A stretch of 6,557 nucleotides of DNA from Bacillota bacterium (GTDB lineage Bacteria > Bacillota > Clostridia > Lachnospirales > Lachnospiraceae): contig JAEWRS010000047.1 in assembly GCA_023398855.1 (NCBI GenBank), positions 1 to 6,557 on the forward strand, written 5' to 3'. Under the pieces are notes generated by a model, which saw only the letters and a program-made list of their open reading frames with translations, was not told where the DNA came from and ran no database searches. Every line of letters starts with the position of its first letter. Position 1 is the first letter of the stretch. Positions 1 to 6,557 of the stretch are shown here, in pieces. Position numbers and translations under genes: made by a program.

Positions 1-334
1 TTTCTTTGGCTCCGCATTTGCGGCCCGCATGATTGAGCTGAATCGCCATTTTTGCTCCCTGTTTCTGGCAGGCGGTGACAATTGGCTTAAGTGCCTTTGC
101 CTGATCATCATTCCAAAGTCCCAGACAATGGTCAGAAATACGGCCCCACGGTAAGACACCGGTAGCTTCCATAATAATCAGCCCCACACCCCCAACCCCA
201 CGGGAGGTATAATGGGTAAAATGAAATTCATTTGGCATACCGTCGGTTCCGGCACAATACATACACATGGGAGGCATAACGATACGGTTGCGCAGGGTCA
301 TGCTTTTTACTGTAAATGAGTTTAATAAGTACAT
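1..334 (-). CDS. NADH:flavin oxidoreductase, Old Yellow Enzyme family (YqjM/NamA-like), N-terminal part
   Basis: This is the first 111 codons of a cytoplasmic FMN-dependent ene-reductase of the class III Old Yellow Enzyme type, which reduces activated C=C bonds of enones, quinone-like and other electrophiles with NAD(P)H. The visible part is the first third of the TIM barrel (full members are about 340 residues); the rest lies left of the window. The start is ATG at 332-334, preceded by GGAAGGGAG with 8 bases spacing. Recognisable from memory of B. subtilis YqjM: the RNRIVMPPMCMY stretch with Cys24 and Tyr26 (equivalent to YqjM Cys26, which tunes FMN, and Tyr28), HYTSRG (41-46), LIIMEATGV (52-60), GRISD (64-68) and QLNHAGRK (99-106), whose Gln99 matches the flavin-contacting Gln. 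The paired active-site histidines fall outside the window. It lies 59 bases downstream of the large gene on the same strand, so cotranscription is possible. Family assignment is firm; the physiological substrate is unknown. Confidence 0.93.
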   Translation of the reverse strand, partial: MYLLNSFTVKSMTLRNRIVMPPMCMYCAGTDGMPNEFHFTHYTSRGVGGVGLIIMEATGVLPWGRISDHCLGLWNDDQAKALKPIVTACQKQGAKMAIQLNHAGRKCGAKE

Positions 335-342
335 TAGATATT

Positions 343-351
343 CTCCCTTCC
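343..351 (-). promoter_or_regulatory. Ribosome binding site of the oxidoreductase gene
   Basis: On the minus strand this reads GGAAGGGAG, a good Shine-Dalgarno, followed by 8 bases (AATATCTA) and the ATG at 334. It fixes the start of the Old Yellow Enzyme gene and shows that the gene is translated independently of the upstream large gene. Confidence 0.8.
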
Positions 352-368
352 ATAAATGGACATTTTGG

Positions 369-385
369 TAAAACAACTTGTTTTA
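369..385. promoter_or_regulatory. 17-base perfect palindrome between the two genes, candidate operator
   Basis: The minus strand reads TAAAACAAGTTGTTTTA: two 8-base arms around a single central base, 9 bases after the stop codon of the large gene and 34 bases before the oxidoreductase start. The symmetry with a one-base centre suits a dimeric DNA-binding protein better than an RNA hairpin. As RNA it could only form a weak A/U-rich stem, and no long U-tract follows, so a Rho-independent terminator is unlikely. Old Yellow Enzyme genes are often controlled by MarR, TetR or HxlR type redox-sensing repressors, which makes an operator role plausible. This is inference: no convincing -35/-10 pair was found around it and no regulator gene is visible. 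Confidence 0.4.
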
Positions 386-393
386 TTTAATTA

Positions 394-3300
394 TCAGTCA
401 AAATCATTATTACCATAGCTGATCAACATATCCTTTATCTTTGTCGAACACATAATAAATTTCTTCTGTTCATCCATCGCGATTTCTCCGGTCTTTCTGC
501 CAAACTTTAATCCTCTCTCTACTGCTGCAACCAGTGCTACGCCACTTCTGGCATAGCCCATTGTCCGAATCGTCTCCTTTACAAGAGAATCTTTGTCTAA
601 AGCCCCTTTATCACACAAGGTAACGCATATAGCATTTTTCAGTTCCTGCTGGCAAATTTCATCTGGCAACCTTTTCTCATCAGAATTTACATCACTACGA
701 TAAACTTTATAAGTATCAGGGTCCTGATCTTTTCTCCAATAAACCTTCACACCCGCCTGCCTGTTATTTTTAAATTCAGCCTTTTTTAAGGCCTTATCCG
801 TTGCCTCAAGCGTTTGGACACTGGATCGTCCGATATCAAAGGAACGCAACACCTTCTTTACCAGTCGGTCATGAGCAATTGGTGCCTCCATATCAATAAT
901 TTTTTGAAGCCTTGCAGTAATCATGACCAAAGAATCCTTTAAAATATAATTGGTGGTAGATATAGGGGTAACTTCAATATCAGCCAGTATATAATCTTCC
1001 ACTTGATATTCCGGATTTCCCAATTCAATCACTGTGATCTCACTTTGGTGATCTCCTGATTTTGCCGCTACTTTTAAATCTGCAGCCTCTGCCATTAGCA
1101 CATGAGGGACAAAACGATTCTCAATATCTATCACCGCCTTCTGGATCTGCTCCGCGGCTTCCTCTATTTTTTCAGGCTCTCCCGGATTATCCGGCAAAAC
1201 CTCTTGAACTTCAGATGCAACCTTACCCTCGTCAGCAGATTTCACGGAGTCTTCCCATATAATTGAAGAATTTTCATTCTCAGTATAAGTGAGCTCCGAA
1301 ATATTCTGGGTATCATTTAGTATTTCATCAATGCTGTCTTCCAGTTGAACCTTTGAATCCTGATCCGCCTTATGCAACTCTTGATATTTTGTGTATGCAG
1401 TCTCTTTTTCCTGTTCTAAAAGCTGCAATAGCCTGGTTATTTCTTTCTCTGTATTATCCCACCAATCCATAGTCCAGATACGGTGGAGTTTCCAGCCCAG
1501 ACCTTCAAGTACGCTGATTTGGGCAACCTCCCGGTCTTTTGTATTTGAAGACCGCCTGTATGATTCTCCATCCAGCATGATTCCAAGTAAATACTCCTCC
1601 TCATTATATGGATTAATCACAGCAATATCAACTTTGAACTTGGAATGTCCTACTGCTTTTTGATATTGATAACCCACATCTGTAATCTGCTCGCAGATAT
1701 GCTCCATAATCCCCTGATCTTTCTGAACCCTGGTATCAGCATATTCTCCAATCAGTCTTCCTTTCTCGGAAAACTCCAGGAAGTTCTTAAAAGATTCAAC
1801 GCCCTTTGACTTTGTGCGCTTCAAATTGATCATGTCAGCTGTCATAGTCGTAAATACTACCATTTCCATTCTCGCCCGGGAAACAGCCACATTTAACCGT
1901 TTCCAGCCTCCGTCTTTGTTCAAAGGTCCAAAATTGAGAGAAAGTTTACCCTCTGCATCCGGGCCAAAAGCGACAGAGAATAAAATAACATCTCTCTCAT
2001 CACCTTGAACGTTCTCCAGATTCTTAACAAACATGGTTTCTTCTCCCATATTTGCCCAGTTATCAAAAGCCATATCCTTCTGATATTCCTCCTGCAGCAA
2101 ATCCTCGATCAATGTCTGCTGACTGATATTAAAAGTAACCACACCAATTGTCTGTGCATTCAATTCAGGGTCATGGTATCTGCGCTTAATCTCTTCTACA
2201 ATCGCTTTTGCCTCTCCTTCATTTACACGGCCTTTGCCACGATCAAAGAATCCATCTGTCTTAATAAGGTTTACGCATTTCTCCCTGTCATTTACAGAAG
2301 GAAACGTAAGCATAGAATTTTCATAAAATTCCTGATTGCTAAAAGCGATCAGACTCTCGTGTCTGCTTCGATAATGCCAGTGCAGATATGCCTGCGGCAT
2401 ACCTAGAGCCAGACAGTCATTTAAAATACTATCCAAATCTTCTATATCAAGATTATCTTCATCTACAGTATTTCCTGAAAAAAAGCTTGTAGGCGGCATC
2501 TGATTGGGATCCCCGACAATGACAGCATTCTTTCCTCGTGCAAGTACTCCTACCGCCTTACATGTGGGCAGCTGAGATGCCTCATCAAAAATTACTATAT
2601 CAAACAGATTATTTTCCGCTGCAATGTACTGAGCAACTGAAATCGGGCTCATAAGCATACATGGGCAGAGTTTATTCAGAACATGAGGAATCTGTTCAAA
2701 TAGCGTTCTGATAGACATCCCCCTTCCATTACTGCTGATGGCTCTGCGTAATATGTTTAATTCTTTGCTTATCTGTACAGACTCGTGCCCTGTCGGCAGT
2801 TGGTGAGTCAGCTTATAGAACATCTCTTCTTTGGTCAGTTCCATAAATTCCTGATCCAGCTTCTTAAACTGTGAAATCTGTTCATTGAACCCCGTACCGG
2901 TAAATCCATTTAAAACAGGTTCATTTTCTATAACAGACAAAATAATGGCCCTGTATATAGATTTGAGGTAAACATTTATCACCTGATCATGAGGCATGCC
3001 CGCTTCATAAGCATCGCAAACAGGTGCAAGCCCTCTTTCCCTGCATTCCTTGGTAAACTGCCTAAATACAATCCAATCCTTTATAGATGCAGAGTTTTCC
3101 AGAATACAATGACAAAGAATTAGTCGGTCTTCAATCCAATTACCATCAGCAGCAGTAAATACCAGATTTAATAATTCAACTGCTGCTGTTTCCTTCTGCT
3201 TTACAGTGGCTAAGTCAGTGATAACATCTTTTGCCAACTGAATACATGCATCCAAAGAACCATCTGATTCCAGTTTTTTTATCTGTCTTGAGAACTGCTG

Positions 3301-6300
3301 CATAGTCTGAAGCTGAGCCTTCACACTATGCTGATATTGTTGCAATGCTTCCTGGGTTGGATATTCCTGAATCAATGTCTTCCATTCATATTGCAGCTGA
3401 GATTCCAGGGTTTCCACCTCATCCGCTTCTTGTTTATAGAAAGTAACATCCGTCAAATAAACCGGTATTTTGTCTGTCTCAATTTTAAAAGACGCATAAG
3501 CCTGCAATTCTACTGTCAATGCATCGAGTGCCCTTCCTTTTCCGAAGATCCTCCTATTGGCCTTATCATATGTTTCCCTGAAACCGCTCATATCCATACG
3601 AAGGAAGTTCTCGTTCCACTGCTGCATGAACATTGCTTTCTTAGAAGCAAACGCATCACGCCTTTCCATGTAAGCTTTAGGAATAGAAAAGGCTCTATCA
3701 ATAGAGTCTGCATTTCTCAGAAACTCAGGAACTCTTTGTGCAGCGATGACACTGTGGGCATAATTACAGACATCTTTCCACTCATGTTCTGCAACAGGCA
3801 CTTCAATTTCCAGCCACCGAACAAAGGAAAGTACTTCACTCCTGAACTTTTCTAAAGAAGTTTTGTATGCAGTAACAATATCCTCCAGGTCAAACTTAAG
3901 ACTTTGACTGTATTCTTCCTGATGAACTGCTGCCAGTGGATGATTATATGGGTGGCCGATCACTTTACCGGCTGCAATTAATCTCTCCAGGCTGTGAACC
4001 TGATGATCCAGATTGCTTTCCGTCAGCGTACTTGCATATGTATGATCAAACCTGATATACTGATCAGGAGCAGGCACCATCTCATAGATATCCATTAGCT
4101 GGCGCAAACTCTTTCCAAAGGATCTCTGAGCATGCAGCGCTTTAACATACGCATCCAGGTCAGCTCTCATCCTACGAATATCCTGAACCTTCATATCATA
4201 ATCTGTCTGCATGCCTCCTGCACCGATTTCCAAACCGCGTTTCAGTTGATCTAATACTGCCTTTTTTGTTGCCTTGTTTGAATGAAGCTCCAGACAGAAA
4301 TCCTGGATACCAAGTGCAGTTAGACGTTTTTGTACCACCTCAAGTGCGGCCATCTTTTCTGCCACAAAAAGCACAGTTTTGCCCTTTGTCAAAGCGTTGG
4401 CAAGCATTGCCGTGATAGTCTGGGATTTTCCTGTTCCCGGAGGCCCGTGAAGCACAAAGCTGACCCCTTCTGCTGCCATATTAATTGCTCTCAGCTGCGA
4501 AGAATCAACAGTAACCGGCAGATACGCTTCATCTTTATCTACACGTTCGGGGATAGTACAATCCCAATCCACCGAGCCATTCATAAGGCTGCGGACAATC
4601 TTATTGTTTTCCAGGAAATCCTTTTTGCTGCGGATATCATTCCACAGAACAAATTGTGAAAAAGAGAAGTTTCCGATAATTCCAGCCTCAACCACATCCC
4701 ACATAGGCAGATTCATAACAGCATGGCGCACAATTGCAAAAATCTTAGGCATATTCAACCCATGCTCATCCATTGGAAGCGGGTTTAAACCATAAATCTG
4801 AGTATCAAAATTTTGCTTTAAAAATTCAAGTAGAGTAATGTTAATCTGCGCATCCTCATCACGCATATGCATCACATAACCCTTACTTGCAGATTTGCGA
4901 TTAATATTAATTGGTACAAGAACAATGGGGGCATATCTGGCAACAGTATCCCTCTTCCCCTCAAACCAACGAAGCAGCCCCAATGCAAGATAAAGTGTAT
5001 TGGCTCCGTTTTCTTCCATTGATGTCTTTGCAGACCGATACATCTTGGTAAGACTCACACCAAGTTCTTTCTCCGTATACAGGGAATGAAGTCGGCGGTG
5101 TTTACTCTCTAGTGCAATAAAATCAGCAAATGGCCCCAGTTCACTCAGCGCTTCAACAGGAATCCCATTATCACCAGAGACAGACATATCTGCAGGTTTT
5201 GGCAGCACCTGGAACTCCTCACCGTCTGCCAATGCATCTTCCAGTATCCCTGCATCAGAAGAAAGCAGCGGAACAATCGCTTTCGTCATACGCAGATTAA
5301 TAAGCATATTTCGCATGCTTATATCAAGAAGCTTTCGCTCCCATTGTGCCCGCTTAGTAACCGGTTTCTTTTCCCCTGAATATGATAGGTTAAAAGTTTC
5401 CCCTATTGCATCCGGTGCACTGGTAATGTCTTTTTCTTTTCTGTCCTCATGAAGAACTTCGAACCCTGCATCCGTTTTTACCCGAACCGGCAAAGGTCGG
5501 ATTCCCATACTTCTTGCCCTTCGTACATCAATAACAAAAGCAAAATTTCCATAGTCAGATACATGACGCTCTGCCAGAGTAATTGCCTCATCAAAACTAC
5601 GGGTCTTTCCTGCGCACATTGCCGTACACTCTACAACAATCAGCTCATGAATGCCTTTTGACATTCTCTTTTCCAATTGAGAAGGATCATCCATGACCAT
5701 ATCAGCGAATGATTCTTCAATCAGCCATGCGCCAGCAAATATATGGCCTTTCATCATGACCATAACCGGATTCAGCCCCATAGCTTCCAGACATGCCACG
5801 TAAAGAAGTGTCATGTCCATGCAGGTTCCCATATGCTGCTCTAACACTGCATCAGCTAATCTGATACGCTGCCCAAAAACTTCAAAGCTTGAAGGAGGCT
5901 CTGCATAAGTAATATTCTTCTGCTGAATTGCTGCATAAGCAGCTGCAGCCATTGTCTTTACGCGATTTGGATCTTCAAACTGATATCCTGCCAAAGAAGG
6001 CTCTTGGGTCCACTTGTCCAGGTATTTTGAGGATAACTGTAAAAGGCTGATAACCACAGGATGATTTGGCATAGCAAAAGCAGCCAAAAGTTCAGGAGTA
6101 TATTGTAATCCGGGCCACTGATCAAATGCAAGCACAGTAATATCTTTAATTTCCGAAACAAGGACTTCTTCTTCAAGGCATACCTTTACTTTTAATTTGC
6201 AGATACTTCTTTCTGTCAGCGACGCAAGATAATCCGCATTGATCCCAACCTTCAATTTCTTAAAATGAAGTTCTTCGTCCGGCTTTATTTTTTGAATCCC

Positions 6301-6557
6301 AAACTCAAATAATTCTACCAGCTCGTTATTTGAACCAATCCTTACAACCAGATTATCAATATCATTTTCAGAAATATTCTTCACACAAATATCTCTGACA
6401 AGGTGAGCTCCATTATGCTGAATTGCATAGGTCAACACCTCATCTATTTCGCATGAAAGCTCTACTCTGCTTTTCGCCCTCTGGATGATCTCCTTCTTTT
6501 CCTCTTCAGAAACCACCTTCACTAAATCTTGAATCTTTATTTCTTGCAGGTCCTTTG
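394..6557 (-). CDS. Giant DUF4011 / SF1 helicase / Vsr-like nuclease / DUF3320 protein with N-terminal transglutaminase-like domain; probable Hhe-type antiphage defense protein (5' end open)
   Basis: Probable single-protein defense system acting on nucleic acid in the cytoplasm. Residues are counted from the GTG at 6522. An N-terminal family region (about 20-130) is followed by a transglutaminase-like fold (about 185-345) with Cys234 in GTCMD, His260 in KGHIFAG and Glu298 in VVECT. DUF4011 starts near 390 (KLLDISMRNMLINL, 397-410). The superfamily 1 helicase has a Q-motif glutamine (676), Walker A GPPGTGKS (693-700), Walker B DEAS (1313-1316), motif III GDPNQMPPT (1337-1345), YRSRH (1384-1388), VQGDERD (1505-1511) and motif VI LNVAVSRAR (1543-1551). 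A Vsr-like MTES_1575-type nuclease fold lies at about 1600-1695 (VD at 1631-1632, DG at 1651-1652, LGWKLHRIWTMDW). An acidic linker (about 1700-1800) leads to two winged-helix-like units, the first of DUF3320 type (about 1868-1925 and 1955-2020). The frame is intact, with stop TGA at 394-396. DUF4011-helicase-Vsr proteins have been reported as antiphage (I recall the name Hhe). No signal peptide or membrane segment is evident. The frame stays open to the window edge, and the GTG at 6522 has no Shine-Dalgarno, so the true start is probably outside. Domain identity is strong; the defense role is inferred from the family. Confidence 0.9.
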   Translation of the reverse strand, partial: KDLQEIKIQDLVKVVSEEEKKEIIQRAKSRVELSCEIDEVLTYAIQHNGAHLVRDICVKNISENDIDNLVVRIGSNNELVELFEFGIQKIKPDEELHFKKLKVGINADYLASLTERSICKLKVKVCLEEEVLVSEIKDITVLAFDQWPGLQYTPELLAAFAMPNHPVVISLLQLSSKYLDKWTQEPSLAGYQFEDPNRVKTMAAAAYAAIQQKNITYAEPPSSFEVFGQRIRLADAVLEQHMGTCMDMTLLYVACLEAMGLNPVMVMMKGHIFAGAWLIEESFADMVMDDPSQLEKRMSKGIHELIVVECTAMCAGKTRSFDEAITLAERHVSDYGNFAFVIDVRRARSMGIRPLPVRVKTDAGFEVLHEDRKEKDITSAPDAIGETFNLSYSGEKKPVTKRAQWERKLLDISMRNMLINLRMTKAIVPLLSSDAGILEDALADGEEFQVLPKPADMSVSGDNGIPVEALSELGPFADFIALESKHRRLHSLYTEKELGVSLTKMYRSAKTSMEENGANTLYLALGLLRWFEGKRDTVARYAPIVLVPININRKSASKGYVMHMRDEDAQINITLLEFLKQNFDTQIYGLNPLPMDEHGLNMPKIFAIVRHAVMNLPMWDVVEAGIIGNFSFSQFVLWNDIRSKKDFLENNKIVRSLMNGSVDWDCTIPERVDKDEAYLPVTVDSSQLRAINMAAEGVSFVLHGPPGTGKSQTITAMLANALTKGKTVLFVAEKMAALEVVQKRLTALGIQDFCLELHSNKATKKAVLDQLKRGLEIGAGGMQTDYDMKVQDIRRMRADLDAYVKALHAQRSFGKSLRQLMDIYEMVPAPDQYIRFDHTYASTLTESNLDHQVHSLERLIAAGKVIGHPYNHPLAAVHQEEYSQSLKFDLEDIVTAYKTSLEKFRSEVLSFVRWLEIEVPVAEHEWKDVCNYAHSVIAAQRVPEFLRNADSIDRAFSIPKAYMERRDAFASKKAMFMQQWNENFLRMDMSGFRETYDKANRRIFGKGRALDALTVELQAYASFKIETDKIPVYLTDVTFYKQEADEVETLESQLQYEWKTLIQEYPTQEALQQYQHSVKAQLQTMQQFSRQIKKLESDGSLDACIQLAKDVITDLATVKQKETAAVELLNLVFTAADGNWIEDRLILCHCILENSASIKDWIVFRQFTKECRERGLAPVCDAYEAGMPHDQVINVYLKSIYRAIILSVIENEPVLNGFTGTGFNEQISQFKKLDQEFMELTKEEMFYKLTHQLPTGHESVQISKELNILRRAISSNGRGMSIRTLFEQIPHVLNKLCPCMLMSPISVAQYIAAENNLFDIVIFDEASQLPTCKAVGVLARGKNAVIVGDPNQMPPTSFFSGNTVDEDNLDIEDLDSILNDCLALGMPQAYLHWHYRSRHESLIAFSNQEFYENSMLTFPSVNDREKCVNLIKTDGFFDRGKGRVNEGEAKAIVEEIKRRYHDPELNAQTIGVVTFNISQQTLIEDLLQEEYQKDMAFDNWANMGEETMFVKNLENVQGDERDVILFSVAFGPDAEGKLSLNFGPLNKDGGWKRLNVAVSRARMEMVVFTTMTADMINLKRTKSKGVESFKNFLEFSEKGRLIGEYADTRVQKDQGIMEHICEQITDVGYQYQKAVGHSKFKVDIAVINPYNEEEYLLGIMLDGESYRRSSNTKDREVAQISVLEGLGWKLHRIWTMDWWDNTEKEITRLLQLLEQEKETAYTKYQELHKADQDSKVQLEDSIDEILNDTQNISELTYTENENSSIIWEDSVKSADEGKVASEVQEVLPDNPGEPEKIEEAAEQIQKAVIDIENRFVPHVLMAEAADLKVAAKSGDHQSEITVIELGNPEYQVEDYILADIEVTPISTTNYILKDSLVMITARLQKIIDMEAPIAHDRLVKKVLRSFDIGRSSVQTLEATDKALKKAEFKNNRQAGVKVYWRKDQDPDTYKVYRSDVNSDEKRLPDEICQQELKNAICVTLCDKGALDKDSLVKETIRTMGYARSGVALVAAVERGLKFGRKTGEIAMDEQKKFIMCSTKIKDMLISYGNNDFD

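Noticed and set aside
335..393. Rho-independent terminator after the large gene
   Set aside because: The only stem in the gap is A/U-rich with a one-base centre, or five base pairs if a loop is allowed, and lacks a following run of U. It fits an operator better than a terminator.
1582..1602. GAGGAGGAG on the minus strand as an internal ribosome binding site
   Set aside because: It encodes three Glu codons, and the next in-frame ATG is about 15 bases away, inside the core strand of the nuclease domain, so no sensible protein would result.
2071..2094. Possible internal translation start: AGGAGGA upstream of an in-frame ATG (codon 1484), which would give a separate C-terminal nuclease/DUF3320 protein
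   Set aside because: The spacing of about 14 bases is too long for an efficient Shine-Dalgarno. The product would start in the middle of the second RecA domain, and the purines are explained by the Gln-Glu-Glu codons.
2005..2406. Plus-strand open frame of 133 codons opposite the helicase motifs
   Set aside because: It lies antisense to the strongly conserved helicase motifs III to V, its translation has no recognisable domain, and there is no ribosome binding site. It is a shadow of the real gene.
3328..3855. Plus-strand open frame of 175 codons, the longest on that strand
   Set aside because: It is fully antisense to the helical insertion of the large protein, and its Cys/Phe/Ile-rich composition is typical of antisense translation. 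No supporting start signal was seen.
5300..5322. Inverted repeat ATAAGCAT / ATGCTTAT with a 7-base loop inside the large gene
   Set aside because: It sits in codons for the conserved DUF4011 motif DISMRNMLINL. The codons are explained by protein conservation, no U-tract follows, and nothing suggests a terminator.
5958..6176. Short minus-strand frame of 72 codons in another frame of the large gene, with a hydrophobic stretch
   Set aside because: It overlaps the uninterrupted main frame throughout. The hydrophobic look is a frame artefact, and no family was recognised.

Overview
The window holds one very large minus-strand gene and the beginning of a second minus-strand gene. No plus-strand gene, RNA gene, CRISPR array or insertion sequence was found. 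The DNA is moderately AT-rich. The class III Old Yellow Enzyme downstream, its GGAAGGGAG Shine-Dalgarno and the style of the large protein (transglutaminase-like N-terminus plus DUF4011, helicase and DUF3320) suggest a Firmicute, most likely a gut-type Clostridia/Lachnospiraceae member. That taxonomic call is inference from protein character only.

Layout in the direction of transcription (right to left): positions 6557 to 394 encode a multidomain protein of at least 2042 residues. In order it carries an N-terminal family domain, a transglutaminase-like cysteine protease fold with an apparently intact Cys/His/acid set, DUF4011, a superfamily 1 (UPF1/DNA2-like) helicase whose Walker A and Walker B motifs are separated by about 600 mostly helical residues, a Vsr-like (MTES_1575-type) PD-(D/E)xK nuclease domain, an acidic linker, and two winged-helix-like units of the DUF3320 type. 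The DUF4011-helicase-Vsr arrangement matches the single-protein antiphage system that, as I recall it, was described as Hhe in large-scale defense surveys. Here it also has a transglutaminase-like module in front. The frame is open to the right edge of the window, so the true start probably lies outside it.

After a 59-base gap containing a 17-base perfect palindrome and a clear ribosome binding site, positions 334 to 1 encode the first 111 residues of an Old Yellow Enzyme family ene-reductase resembling Bacillus subtilis YqjM/NamA. No functional link between the two genes can be seen. The oxidoreductase looks like a housekeeping or stress gene next to a stand-alone defense gene, and the palindrome is a candidate operator for it.
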